NCBI GenBank assembly: GCA_019614645.1
Contig: JABWDB010000018.1
Coordinates: 3,278,501 to 3,342,500, forward strand
Direction: 5' to 3'
Source of the DNA: Stratiolaelaps scimitus
Taxonomy: Eukaryota; Arthropoda; Arachnida; Mesostigmata; Laelapidae
DNA length: 64,000 nt
Part shown: positions 39,047-50,639 of the stretch, one piece after another
Numbering within the stretch: the first letter of the stretch is position 1
How the letters are laid out: each line of letters begins with the position of its first letter
The notes under the pieces: model-generated
What the model saw: only the letters and a program-made list of their open reading frames with translations
What the model was told of the DNA's origin: nothing
Databases searched by the model: none
Program-made: the position numbers and the translations under genes

Positions 39047-39200
39047 CTATGGCGACAAGCTACATTGATCTTGTTTTCTTGCCAACTTTACAAAATCTCC
39101 GAAGAAAACTGCTTCTAGTGCATTGCCACCTGCGGTTGTTACGATCATGTTCGTATCAACGGGGCGAAAAATGGAGGCATCTCCACAATCTATATATATA
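39047..39200 (-). CDS. Candidate exon behind a TATATATAG acceptor, unknown
   Basis: On the minus strand a TA run (39190-39206) ends in TATAG and is followed by an open frame encoding TNMIVTTAGGNALEAVFFGD and then FVKLARKQDQ, with a stop at 39047. Composition is protein-like. A second protein-like minus frame lies upstream at 39288-39503 (includes LIQEVIQYEPDVIRNVCSFI), so two exons of one minus-strand gene are possible. Family unknown. Confidence 0.25.
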
Positions 39201-39287
39201 TATATAAAGCCATTTGAATTTAACATGGGCAGGTCGAAAAGTATTATGTTTTGAAAAGCTAACCTTTGCTTGAACGATTCTTTCTCC

Positions 39288-39503
39288 TTATGGAGAGTAC
39301 TCATGGTCCCGTGATATTTCATAGTCGAACCGGCCCCGATGAGCATTCGAAAATGCGCGTTCCGGATGTTCATCGTCGACTGGTACCTTGATACCTTCGA
39401 TGAAAGAGCAGACATTACGAATAACATCCGGTTCATACTGTATTACCTCTTGTATTAGTAAGCATGCAGTTTCGCGGCTGAACGAGTAAACGCACACAGA
39501 CAC
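39288..39503 (-). CDS. Candidate coding segment, unknown
   Basis: Minus frame of 71 codons, acidic towards the end (VPVDDEHPERAFSNAHRGRF), without an ATG near its start. Possible donors (AAG|GTATC, AAG|GTACC) occur inside it. It may pair with the candidate exon at 39047-39200. Family unknown. Confidence 0.25.
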   Translation of the reverse strand: MSVCVYSFSRETACLLIQEVIQYEPDVIRNVCSFIEGIKVPVDDEHPERAFSNAHRGRFDYEISRDHEYSP

Positions 39504-39890
39504 ATATATCGGACAATCCTGTCGCCACCAAATTTCCGTTTTGGCGTATACTCAACACTATCATTCGTGCCCTATCTATTCAGAGGCAACTTTGTGACCT
39601 GACAATTTTGGGCTTATGTCTGAGGTTGATATTGAAAATAGCCATGTAAGCACATTGCGAGTAGGTTTGCCAGCAAGCTCGCCTTTGTTCAAATCATAAT
39701 TTCAAATCAACATTTACACAGGATGGTCTATTTGCAGAGGACTGGCTCTGATGCTGAGTAGTATTTTGGATAGCTCTGGGACACTCGAACCATTGAGGTC
39801 TTTCGCCTGCCTCTGAACCTCTATAGCGTCTCTGCGGGTCTCTTGCATATCAGCCTGTGTAACATGAGCAAAAAAGAGGCATATATTTCA

Positions 39891-40108
39891 GTCCAGTGGA
39901 CCAGTGTGGAAACTGTGTACATGGGTTGTTCGAAAATAAATGTTTTACGAACGGCTCGAGGAACAGGTGCCTTGAATTCGTTTCGAGTCCCGCGTGTTTT
40001 TGTATAAAGTCAGTTGTAGCATCCGAGAGGAGCTGTTTACCGCACATCTCAGAGCGGGCGAACGCATGTGATGGCTTTATGACATCTTGTATATCTTCAC
40101 TCGTGTAA
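39891..40108 (+). CDS. Candidate cysteine-rich exon
   Basis: A clean acceptor (ATATATTTCAG, ending about 39890) is followed by an open frame to a TAA at 40108. About 70 codons contain nine cysteines, including CGNC, CFC and regularly spaced single cysteines. This density is far above background and typical of small extracellular disulfide-rich domains, but the spacing does not match a family I can name. The minus strand (39850-40122) is also open and protein-like, so strand is not certain. No upstream exon with a signal peptide was found. Confidence 0.35.
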
Positions 40109-40129
40109 CTCAGACGTGGCACTATCGAA

Positions 40130-41360
40130 AGCCAACGCGACGGCCTTCGCTCCGGACCGGCATTGAGGGGATGCGATTCTTCTGTCGGGACTCCGTTGTC
40201 ATCCGCTTAACAGTGTGTCATACAGTTTACATCTCCAATACCATTCTCTAGGGACACGTATGCTGGCGCGGTCGCACCTGAATCAGTAAACCGCATGTCT
40301 GAAAAGTATCTTTCTCTGTTTGTGTCTCCGCCTTACGCTCAAACCGAATTGTTGTAGGCAAGCAGTCACACATTCTGACTTCCCTAACCCGAGCATCTCA
40401 TATTAATTCTTAGGTAAACCTGAGCTATCCCGAGATTAACAAACACAGTGAGATACTATAGCGTCGTCGGTCATTTTTCTGACATCTGCCCTGTCTACTG
40501 AAATCTCTCTGACGTCTACCCTTGGCACACCGTATGATCTTTTTTTTTGTCTTATTTATTTATTTAGTATTTCGATACAGTATCACTGAACGCGTGCTGC
40601 TATCTCGTCCACTGAACGTACATAACCTGTATTTTAATATTCAGGTAAACGTCGCTTTGGAACAATAGAACGCTGTTGGCTACGACCGCGTCTGCTGCCC
40701 GAAGCTGCTGGACTTAGTTAAGCTTGTTTCGGACCGTATTCATACACTCGACCCGGATAGCAGCGAATTCACAACGAAGTACTGCAGTCGCAACTGCAGT
40801 AGACAACGCATCTATTTGCGGTCCTTCCCTGTCGATTTCCCCTTGAGCGTTTCCATTCTCCGAGTCGGTCAAATATACGAATGCACTGCGTCAGACCAAC
40901 CGACGGCTCGGTCAGTCGGCCGAGCCGTAAAGCTCAGCAAATAAAAGGAACAGAAAGTATCTCCCCGTAACTCCCAGTAATAGCGGATAAATAATGCACC
41001 ACTACACCCATCGGATATACCCAATCGCGTGCATACACGCATATGTCCATACTATACACCTTTGGCCGCCCTCACCGATACGCATACAGGTTGACATACT
41101 CCACCGAAACAAACGTACGCAGATCGTTTTGCGAATACAAGCGTACCCATACAATACAGGATAATAACATCCATACGATACAACAATTATACGGCGTACT
41201 GCACGCCGAGAATAAGAACAACAGTATTCACAGAATAGCGGCGGTGGTCGTTTGGCATTGACCCCCATGTGACTATAGAAGACGGATCTCTGCTAGCTAC
41301 GACTACTAACTAATACTACTGCTGGTAGGTTCTGCGTCGCATGTATAATGATTCCTAATC
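40130..41360. other. No gene recognised
   Basis: Mixed-composition DNA. Overlapping opposite-strand frames at 41002-41268 have repetitive CATAC-rich sequence and no domain. Confidence 0.5.
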
Positions 41361-41367
41361 AATTCAA

Positions 41368-42700
41368 TTGAACGGTGCAAGTAATGCAATGGCTGTGAAC
41401 GGAATGACTTGGGGCAGCCACTTGCGAGTCCGAGTCGGCCATTTAAGAGCTGTTATTCTGACTATTCGCTTGAGCGGCGTCGGTGGTGGCATTTGCTGGT
41501 CCAACTCCACAAGAGTGAGCAGACGAGGTAGAACACGAGGCAGAGACGAGGGCACTGTCTATCGATCTGCTGTAGCTACTGGGCCGACGGTTGACCAAAC
41601 GCCCAACGGCCCTGGCAGTGAGAACAGCCAGCAGACGAATCGGCACACGGGACAAGTTGCTGGGCTGCACTCGCAGCGCTACATAAAGGTTCGACGTTCC
41701 ACTCTTCGAGAAGGACGGTGAAGGTTTACCACCGCACCGCCTCAGGCCGCAGGCTGCAGGCCAACCCGCGGCAATTGTCATCGTCGTCATCATCGTGGTC
41801 CTTGTCGTCGTTACCGTTGCCGCAGCGTCGACTTCGTCCTTGCTGTGCTGCTGCTGCTGCTGCTGCTCCTCCTGATGCCGCTTCTGTTCGATCTGTTCGA
41901 CGTTGTGTTAGCAGAGCGATACGTGAAATGAGAATCTCTTTGTGCGAACCCCTCTCGTCTCCGTCGGACTCAGGAGAACACGAACGCTAGCAGCGGCGAG
42001 GAGACGAAACAGGAAAATAGAGGCGAATACAGTTCGTACAGGAGCTCGAGGGGAAGACGATGACGACGAACAAGGTGAAGAAGGTGGGTAGGATAGGAAT
42101 TTTCGGCAAAAGACGAAACTGAATTCTTTAGCTGGCGGATAGTTACGTCGGTGGTGAAAGAGGCTGTGGGCAGAGAGAGAGAGAGAGTTTGGAAACGAGC
42201 CGCCTAGCTGGGGGCTGAAGCTGGGCCAATGGAAACGGCGGGAGCGAGAGTAGCGGTGAGCGAGTGATAGAAGTATAATAGCCATGGTCGATGTAGGCGT
42301 AGCAGTAGTAGGTCCGTAGGAGGTCCTTGACGCAATGCTACGCAGCGGTACCGGGACCTGCCAAACAACGAAGACTGCTGAAGGAGGAGGGAGACGGAGG
42401 GCTCAGCTATGGAAAATAGCATAATAGTCGCAGCAGGAGCTGGGTGCAGTTGTGGTGATACTTGTGAGTGTGGGAACTAACTAAAGAGTTGCGGCTGTGG
42501 CGGACCACCAGCTGCTGTAGGAGTTCTGAGCTCGGAAGGGGGCTTGACGTCCCTATGGCAAGGGAGTAAGTCCGCGCCGCGATTACCTCTCTTTATATCT
42601 CTCTATCTCGCTTGCTCTCTCCTCCTCGCTGGGTAGCTAGGTTCCACTGTCGAGTAGGACATATCCTCCGTGTGATACCACTACATCATGCAATGGTTCC
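41368..42700. promoter_or_regulatory. CpG-rich island with triplet repeats, probable promoter or 5' UTR region
   Basis: The most pronounced CpG-rich block in the first 53 kb. It contains a CTG run (about 41845-41867), TCG/TCA-rich triplets (41779-41800) and a GA run (42175-42189). Long open frames exist on both strands (plus 41368-41721 and 41718-41990; minus 41443-41793 and 41908-42285), all rich in Ser, Arg or Ala, which argues for unusual composition rather than a single ORF. A donor-like AAG|GTGGGT occurs near 42082. I infer a regulatory or untranslated leader region; direction of transcription is not decided. Confidence 0.35.
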
Positions 42701-42899
42701 GTTCCGGCCGGACGGAGAAAGTAGAGGCGGAACGTTGGAAATAGAATAGAATCATACATTCTACGATAGCTGATAGACAGCTACGGCCGCTCCGAGTGCT
42801 GGATCCGCGGGTGAGCGGCCGCGTGAGCCATTGAGGTGGATGAATAGCGTCCATGGTTACTTTCGTTAGAAATGGGCTGTCTATGTAGTATGCAGCATA

Positions 42900-42925
<26 letters not shown>
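42900..42925. repeat. GT microsatellite
   Basis: About thirteen GT units. Confidence 0.9.
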
Positions 42926-42931
<6 letters not shown>

Positions 42932-43482
42932 TAGTCGAGCATTTTTTAGAGACTGAAGTAAATTGGAGGGAGTACTTCGGAGATGTCTTTCTCGACGTAC
43001 ACTTTGTAGGCAGAACAATTAAAAGTTCTTGAAACGAACTTCAGTATAAATTGACCTGATAGCATTTAATAGGTAACCTTGTTTAGATGCGAACACCAAC
43101 CTGTTTGTTATAGATCCCTTTCTTGAGATAGTTAATTTAGGGTGAAATAATTGAATTTCTTTTTGTTGAAGATAATCATAATCGTTTGATAAAGATAGCG
43201 GTTTCATTATATTCGGCTGTTATCTTTTATATTATGTTTGCTCTCATGCGTTTTGGCAAGCAGTACCCGGTATGAAAACCGTTCATTATTAAGCTGTTTG
43301 TTATGTTAGACTACAAACTTTTTATTTCACATCATTATAACCAATATGTAACACGAAACATCTAAACAACATGTAAACATGTTAAACAGAAGCGTAACTA
43401 TATGTAGCGTAACTACATTTTTTTCAACAACTTATACATGCTCTTGCTACACTACATGACGCTTGCATGACGTACATGACGT

Positions 43483-43863
43483 TTGCGAACACCATACAGG
43501 ACGATTCTGTACAGTCGAGAGGTTCGTCAGAGTGGCGCTATTCGTGTCATCTTCGGTAAACGCCGCATGAAGACCGTCGCTGACATCATGAAGATGTTCG
43601 AGTTGCCTAAACTGAGGGTGCTGTATGCACTCCTGGTAGCGCACCTTACCTTTAAGATGTCAAAAGGTACCATCCCAAATGATATTGCCTACCCTATCGT
43701 ACTGGTGGTGAGAAAGACCACCTATTGGCCGACCGAGTTCGGGATGCCATCTTCTACTAGAGATTTTAGCCAACACGATCTCACTTATCGCTTCCTGGCA
43801 CTACCCTCATCAAGTGAAAAATTCGCAGGAGAGGCAAAGAAGTTATTTAAAGCTTTTCCCTAA
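43483..43863 (+). pseudogene. LINE ORF2 C-terminal tail fragment
   Basis: The open frame (126 codons) starts near RQSGAIRVIFGKRRMKT, continues through FELPKLRVLYALLVAHLTFK and ends DLTYRFLALPSS then a Phe/Lys-rich tail. This follows the layout of the region after the reverse transcriptase in CR1/Jockey-type LINEs (QKRAIR-I-G..., IL-L..LY, ...P, ...YR-P-LWN-LP, ...FK). The reverse transcriptase itself is absent, so it is a 5'-truncated insertion. A long TA run (43962-44004) follows 100 bp downstream. Confidence 0.45.
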
Positions 43864-43958
43864 GATCTGTATAATTTCAGCTTTCAATATTTACAGACTG
43901 GGTTATTTTACTATCTACTAGTTGTAGGAGATGTCGTTATCTTACCATACTTGTGCAC

Positions 43959-43961
<3 letters not shown>

Positions 43962-44004
<43 letters not shown>
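43962..44004. repeat. Long TA microsatellite
   Basis: About 21 uninterrupted TA units, the longest in the window. Confidence 0.95.
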
Positions 44005-44006
<2 letters not shown>

Positions 44007-44009
44007 AAA

Positions 44010-47000
44010 ACTGTGTATCTCATGTATATTGTTGCTTGTGCCACAAATTATTGGTATATTTTATATTCAAATTCTGTGTCATACTTTTCGGTTATTACAA
44101 CTGTCGACAGCAGCTGTACGTACCCAGATGATGTAGTAATCTTCTTTAAAATTTTCTTAACGACAATTCAAGCATTGTAAAAAGCTGCACTTCGGTCAAT
44201 AAACCACTATTTGAAATTGAATTCTATGTCGGGTCAGGATACTCGGATGTCACAATTGATTATTGAGTTACACCCTGACAATATTGCAGCGGCACCTGCG
44301 TAGGTCTAGTATACGCATATGGCTAGCTCAATGATTTTATTATTTTGCTACCATTGAGGTCAACAGCGGTATTATATAATTCAAGACACCTAGTTTAGTG
44401 GCTGTCGCATAGACCTATCTCGAAACATTACTTGATGAAGGTAAAACCCGGCGTGAGTATCATGCTTGAACTGCTTGGTACCTAGGACGAGTGCTACAAA
44501 ATTATGGGAAGCATAATGGAGTTTGGGGGGAGAGATGATTACTGTTAACAGCAACCATGGCCTTGTAGTGTTCCAACATAAGTGAAAGACAAGACTAACC
44601 AAGACGGTAGCAACAACAATAACAACGACATCGAAAAAGTTTCGCCGAGGCAACCTCGAGACAGCGGTGCTGAGAAACAACAACCAGCATTGGGCTCGGA
44701 CGAGAATTATGGTTGCGTTGGACACGGCGCCTGGTTAAGCGGCAGAAAGCCTGCTCATCTGTAAGCGGTTTGTTCGTTGAGTTGCTGAGTGAATGCGCGG
44801 ACGGGATTTTATGTGGCGCCCAGAGCACGTAGCAGCAGGCAGCGAGAAACGAGCCTCGAGAGTCGCCCGAATGGCGAGCACCGTGAACGTGCTTTTGCAG
44901 GCGTCTCTGGTCGTTTAACAACGAGAAAGGTGTCGGAGGGGAGAGCCCAGGAGAAACTCGATAAAGCGGTCCTGTAACGGAAGACATGCTGGAGAGCCTG
45001 CCTTGCTGTCGAGGTTGCGGAGTATTAACTGTTAGTTTCGTAGCAGTACAAATTAGTATACCATATTCAAGATATATGTACGGGCACTGAAATATCAGAT
45101 GAGACTGTTCGGCGGAGATTACCGCTTTGTAACAGAATCACATGGGATGGGGTAGGCAAACAAAGGCGCTCTGCGAAAGGCTGGGGGCACTACTCAACAC
45201 TTGATTTGGTGGTCCATTTCGTAGATAGATCAGCATTGTTTATAAATATCGCAATATTCCTTTTCTAAACAGTTTGCAATTTCTAATCAAAAGCACAAAA
45301 GACACTTCTTCAATTTGACATATATTTATTATACATTACAGCATGATCCTAAGACGAATGATCTTGCTCAATATTATCCAGAGAGACAGACAGAAATTTT
45401 TGTGTTCTTTGCTATTTATATTATAGATGAGGAAGAGAGGCTCCAAGCCAAATGGCGTCATTCATTAGTTAATTATAAATGATTGTCGTAAAACCTCCTG
45501 AGATAGCATTGCTTCCTTCATCAAGAGTGCAGACAAGTAACAGCATCTGCATGATTATTTAATTTTATTTGATTTGATATGTTCTTGAATATCTTCGTAT
45601 CGACGAAACAATCGAGGTGTGTCGTGTATGTACTTTCTTCAAACGTTACTATTAAAATTGATAATACCAAATTCAAATTGATTAGTTACGATTAATTTTC
45701 AAGGTGAGCACTTTGAAGCACCGAACAATTTATCGCATATAGTTGTATTTCGCTCAAAATTAGGACATCCAACTCAACTATTTAGAATCATAGTGCGATA
45801 ATGGTCTACAATATGAACTGTGGCTTCACCTGCAACGTTACAGCACGTCTCTACAAATCATGTGTGATTTTCTTTATTCCATATGGGTCTTTTCGAGTAG
45901 TGGCTGAAATCCAATCTAGTTAGGGAGGCAGGATGTTCGTGACAAGTGCCTACAGAGCTCGTTGAGAGTTTTCTCATTGTAGATATGTATCTGGAGCCTT
46001 CCCTGCCTAGAGAAGCACGAGCCGGGTGCGGTTAGCTTTACCCAAACTCGATGAACTCAAGGTGGCTATTGCAAAGATATCTGGGACGGTAAGCTGTGCT
46101 GAAAGGTTTCTGATTTTTTTCTCCCAACACTAAAGGTTGACCCCCTCCCGTAAGACACCCACCAAACGAACTCGAAGGTGCGACTGGATACCAAGTGGCG
46201 TCTCAGTATCGAAATGTTTGACAGGTTACTACGCAGATGAATCGAATTATGTATACGTTTTACGAGACATCGTTTCCACTGAGTTTGGTCCAGCTGTCCA
46301 AGCAACTACTTTAATGAAAAAAATAATCAAGTCAGCAACCCTCCAGTGAGAAACATATCGCGCTACCCGTTCTAGCTGAATGTGGCAGGGTTTTCGTGAA
46401 AATCGGAAAAAAACAGTAGAATCAATCTTGAGACGACAGTTTAGAAACAATCTCCGAGTAGTGTGGGCATTGAGCCAAGGTCTCGAAATCGAACTACGAT
46501 TGTGTTAGGTTGTTAAGGACAGGGCGGCAGCCTGAATATCTAAGATGCGAAGGCACAAAGCCGACATGCATAGCTCTCTCCAAACGATGTTTATCTATAT
46601 GGTGACAGCAAGTATCAACATGTCTCAAGCATTTGAGAATCCCGCGATTCGAGCAACGGAATCAGTGAGACGATTCGCCTTCTTCTAGAAGGTAGAGTTC
46701 GTTCGAATTTATTGGTGGCGACGCCGACCGTGGTTGAAAAAGCATTCGACGTCAAACGAGCTAACGCTGAATCTCGAGGAAAATCAACACCATTGAACCG
46801 TTTTTGAACTTCGTGCAACCACTGACAGCGGTAACATGAGCCCTATGTCTGCCTCTGATACAAGTGGCGGACGTTGTTGTAAAAACATCACAAGAGACGC
46901 CCCTGAGTCGGAGGAGACAGACGGACCCTCGAATACTGTGGCAGCTTCGTCTACAACGATCCGACAGCGCAGCTCGGGATTTATACTCTACGGGAGAGAA

Positions 47001-48635
47001 AATAAATGGCACCGATTTCTAATATTTTAACTGCAGCAGCTCCGTGATCTCGATCGTCATAGAAAGCTGGACAGTTCCCCCATTTACTTAGTGTAGAAAA
47101 AGACCTGCTCTGTTTGTTGAACGGCGAAAGAACATGTTGTCCAATGAATATTGCTGCTTTCAATATGATTCGTTTGAACGAATTCTTAAACTTGAACGAA
47201 CGAAACAAACATGCTTATAAATTCTGAAGATCACTCATTAAGTTCTTATCGGTTCATGATTGTTGTTATTACAAGTGTCTGAGAACATGAAGGCAAGGAA
47301 GCTGTTTGGAAGTACAAAACATTTGCGTCCCAGGTAATACGTGTATTACGAATGCAGTTGACAATATTTCCCACGACTCGGTACCAGTGGACGGAGAGTG
47401 ATTCTCAAGTGTGACCACATGCATTGCCATTGGCCTAATGTTGACTTGTATAGTTCGACTTGGATTCGTTAACGCCCGGTAGTTGGATAAACCCAAAAAC
47501 TACCGGGAGTCGTTTGGACAAACCCACAAATACATTTCCAGCCTTTTCTATAACCACTGCAAATGTCATTTGTTTCGGACTTGGAATATATAACGGCCGC
47601 GCAACACCATTATATAGAAAACGCTGTCTTAAGCAGCAGATACGCGTCCTAGGACGGTAATAATAATAATAAAGCATGGAACTACGTATCATCTATATAT
47701 TTAGCCGTATCTCCTTTGGCAGGCGACTGCCATCATACTAACTAACGAGCATGTATTCGCTCTGAGGGTTTGTTGTGCTTCAAAACAGCCAATAAGCGTA
47801 TCATTTGTAACTATTTTTTTTAAATTATTGGATCAAAGGACCAATAATTGTGCCAGGACCATGTGTGTAAAAAACGCTGGGGAATATTAGTGAGTGCGCC
47901 CATGGCCAGATGATCGGTGAAAACAAACGGGACTAGAGAAGTTCATTGTAGACAGTTTGGTGGCATAAACAAGAGCCATTTGTTGTGCTGTGACAAAAAG
48001 TGATGTCCACGCCAATTGTATGGAAGAATAAGATAGAGATTAGAACGTTTCTATAGCAAGATGCTAGTATTTTGCGAGACTGGTGGGATGAAGCGTCCTT
48101 GATTAGCTCCTCGAGGAGAGGTTTTTTTCAGGACAAATCTAAATTGGGGCATGGATGTGTTTAACGAGCGGATACTAACAGGGGTGAGTTTCAAAGGAGA
48201 GAACCACGCCCAGCAAAGGTATTGCAACCGGCGCTTCTTTTACAAGGCGCCAGTAATGTTGGGTTAGTGTCACTACCCCGAGTGTTATTCGAGGAGGCCA
48301 CTAGGCCCCCGACGTAGAGAAAGTTAAAATGTTATTGGAAATGAAAATTGGTATGGAGGATTCGAGGGGAGAGGTGCGAAAAATGGATCTGAGATCGCGT
48401 CTTTGGAGAACGAGAATCGACGTCATGTGATATGTGGAATATGTGAGACCGAAATGCACTGTTCCTGTGAGTTGATCGTCGAGAAGAGTTCCCAGGAAGC
48501 GGGCTACCGTGGAACATACAATAGGTGTGGGTCGAGATTTATCGCACCCTCGATAATACCAGAGGGACTAAGAGTGGGGCGAATGTGTATGAATGTAGAT
48601 TTAGAGAAATTGAGGGGGATGCAGTTTAGTTCAAG
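44010..48635. other. No gene recognised
   Basis: A CpG-rich patch lies at about 44595-45000 and a mixed patch at 46620-47020, each with opposite-strand open frames and no domain. A 10-bp perfect hairpin (CCCGGTAGTT at 47475-47484 pairing with 47498-47507) sits between short direct repeats. The remainder is AT-rich with nothing identified. Confidence 0.45.
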
Positions 48636-48639
48636 CCAG

Positions 48640-48870
48640 CTAGCTAGTAGCTAGTGTGTAAAGATCATCGTTGACTTTACGAATCAGTTCATTAGGATCA
48701 TTACTACTTATGTACAGAGAGGCACCATCTGCTTCCAGGAGGACGTTGCAATGCTGACAGACATTGGCTACGTTGATAAATATCGAGAACAGTGTGGGAC
48801 CAAGAAGGCTTCCCTGGGGGACACCTAAGCTAAGTTGTTTATTATAAAACTCAGTCTCATCTACTTGCAT
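48640..48870 (-). pseudogene. LINE reverse transcriptase fragment
   Basis: The minus strand encodes LGVPQGSLLGPTLFSIFINV, the fingers/palm block of LINE reverse transcriptases (usual GVPQGSVLGPLLF...IND). It is followed about 20 residues later by LEADGASLYISS where the active-site YADD is expected. Two of the four active-site residues are changed, so this copy cannot be catalytic. Only about 76 codons remain. The type is Jockey/CR1-like; it could be from the same family as the tail at 43483-43863 but they do not overlap. Confidence 0.75.
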
Positions 48871-49112
48871 TTCCCGCTACTACTATGGTACTTGACAATA
48901 GCTCTTCCAAATTGTAAACTTCAAATTGAAATATTCGAGACTACTCGATGTTCTTTTTTATTACGAGGAGAATACCGTATAAGTACCCCGCTTTCCCCAC
49001 ACCCCCCAAGTCGGAGGGGGGCCCCCTGGAAAGCCGCCGCAGTCAGGCACACCTTCACGAGGGTCCTGAATCTCAGCCCCGTTCGTTTGACATCCTTAGA
49101 GATCGTCAACCA

Positions 49113-49250
49113 CGGAGGAGACACGTAGGTGCACGGGTTCGATCCCTACCGTTGCACATTTGCATTTAAAGGGGTCCGATTTATGAAGCAATGCCAAAAG
49201 CAGCACCGTGGACGTTAAATGTTGGCTGTGAGTCAGCCCGGAAAATTTCG
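49113..49250 (+). repeat. tRNA-derived SINE, copy 4 (5'-truncated)
   Basis: Begins inside the tRNA-like part (CGGAGGAGACACGTAGG), keeps a perfect box B (GGGTTCGATCCCTACC, about 49135-49150) and the conserved body down to GAGTCAGCCCGGAAAATTTC. Box A is missing. It matches copy 3 at 24.4 kb base for base over long stretches. Confidence 0.75.
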
Positions 49251-49254
49251 ACAA

Positions 49255-50000
49255 AATATTCCAAATAATCCTCTCTTTTTATGAGATAGATTTATGTATG
49301 GGATGATGACATCAAATACAGAGCCAAGCAATCGTACGCGGAACAGGGTCGGTTGAATTCAGTTATATATATATATATTATAGGAAATATTTGACTTAAA
49401 TTGGAGAGACACTGTACTAAGCCCAAGGCGAGATGCCAAGCGACTGAAATGAGAGCATCAACAGCCTCTAGATATTTGACTTAACCTATGCTGGATTGAC
49501 CAAAGCCGGACAGTATTTCAGTCAACCCGATTCTATCCACTAATAATTGACACTTTAGACAGTAGTGATAGTGTTAACGCTATCGTTATCGGACGTCACC
49601 ACTCTCAAGTGCTGGTGACAAACGATGTGGGTCAGATATACAGATAAAGTAGTTAATTAATACGCGACGAAATCTCGAGCCTACCTGATTTCGATATTGC
49701 AATGTTGGCTGCAAAATGGCTATTTATTATATGTGGCCATATAACTTACAATAAATGCGAGAGACCGCACAGACTCTGCAGCGGCAGGTCACTTTTTTTC
49801 AGCCGAAAGTTCTCTCCCACTAAGCTTTATAGATCTTGGCGTGAGTAAGAAAAAAAATTGACAAAAACCCCCTTTTATCTTGTCAAACGGCCTGTTCTGC
49901 CCCAAGGAAAACATATTCTATGTGCGAGGTCTAGAATCCACAACGCTGATTGTGCTTATTCTCCTCGTGCGCGGAACCCACAAGAACAAGTGCACATCTT
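49255..50000. other. No gene recognised
   Basis: AT-rich sequence with a short TA run near 49364-49380. A sequence around 49390-49410 (GATATTTGACTTAA-like) recurs in altered form near 49470. Confidence 0.4.
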
Positions 50001-50002
50001 AG

Positions 50003-50484
50003 ATGCAATACAGCATTTATTTAAGGTGTAATAATATTCACTCTATTGTGTTGTGGTTCTGTATGAGCGTGCGCTCAAGATCACCGGGATCATCGGGAGT
50101 CGATGGATGGGGGAGGGCTCCAACAGGTTTCGGTTGCATACAAAGCGCCCCCATAAATTGTCAGTCTAATTTCGATCGGCATCCGATTGAACGCCTCCGA
50201 GCGTATGCGCCTTTCGCATTTGGTGGTCGAGAGAATCTGCTCTACTCGGGTCCGCCGACGCGAATTAGTTGGCCGCCTACTCCTCAGCTGCAGAAACAGC
50301 TCACACCCCCTCTCTCCCGGACTCTTTCACTTCGAGCAGGCACCGCCTCTTCTGGCTATTTAACCATCCCATGGTCCCATGCGATCAGCCACAAACAGCT
50401 TATCGTCAACTCTGCTCTATCGTCGCTTCTACGTTCTCCGCGAGCGGAAAATTATGCGGCCATCTTCCGCTTCCCTACTCGAGT
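50003..50484 (+). promoter_or_regulatory. CpG-rich segment upstream of a donor-ended exon candidate
   Basis: GC-richer than its surroundings. It contains a TATA-like CTATTTAACC (about 50357-50366), and the next 280 bp lead to a GTAAGT donor. The plus frame 50003-50488 is open for 161 codons but Ser/Pro/Arg-rich without a domain. A promoter plus first exon is an inference. Confidence 0.25.
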
Positions 50485-50639
50485 GTAGTGTTTTCGTGAT
50501 CGGTGTTGTAACTGTTGTTCGTGCCGACAATGCTCAGCCGTTGTAGTGTCCTTCCTCGCCCTCCGTGATCTGGTCGAGCAAGCACTGATCGCGGCCCGGA
50601 GAGTGGATCGGAGACAGCGCAAAGGCGTCATTGAATTCG
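50485..50639 (+). CDS. Candidate exon ending at a consensus GTAAGT donor
   Basis: One plus frame is open from a stop at 50482 to GAATTC|GTAAGT at 50639/50640. It encodes a cysteine cluster (CCNCCSCRQC) followed by SFLALRDLVEQALIAARRVD and a basic stretch. The segment reads as a helix with strong coding character and the donor is a full consensus match. No ATG lies in this frame, so either translation begins in an upstream exon or this is leader sequence; a second frame has an ATG at about 50530 that stops after 13 codons. Confidence 0.3.
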
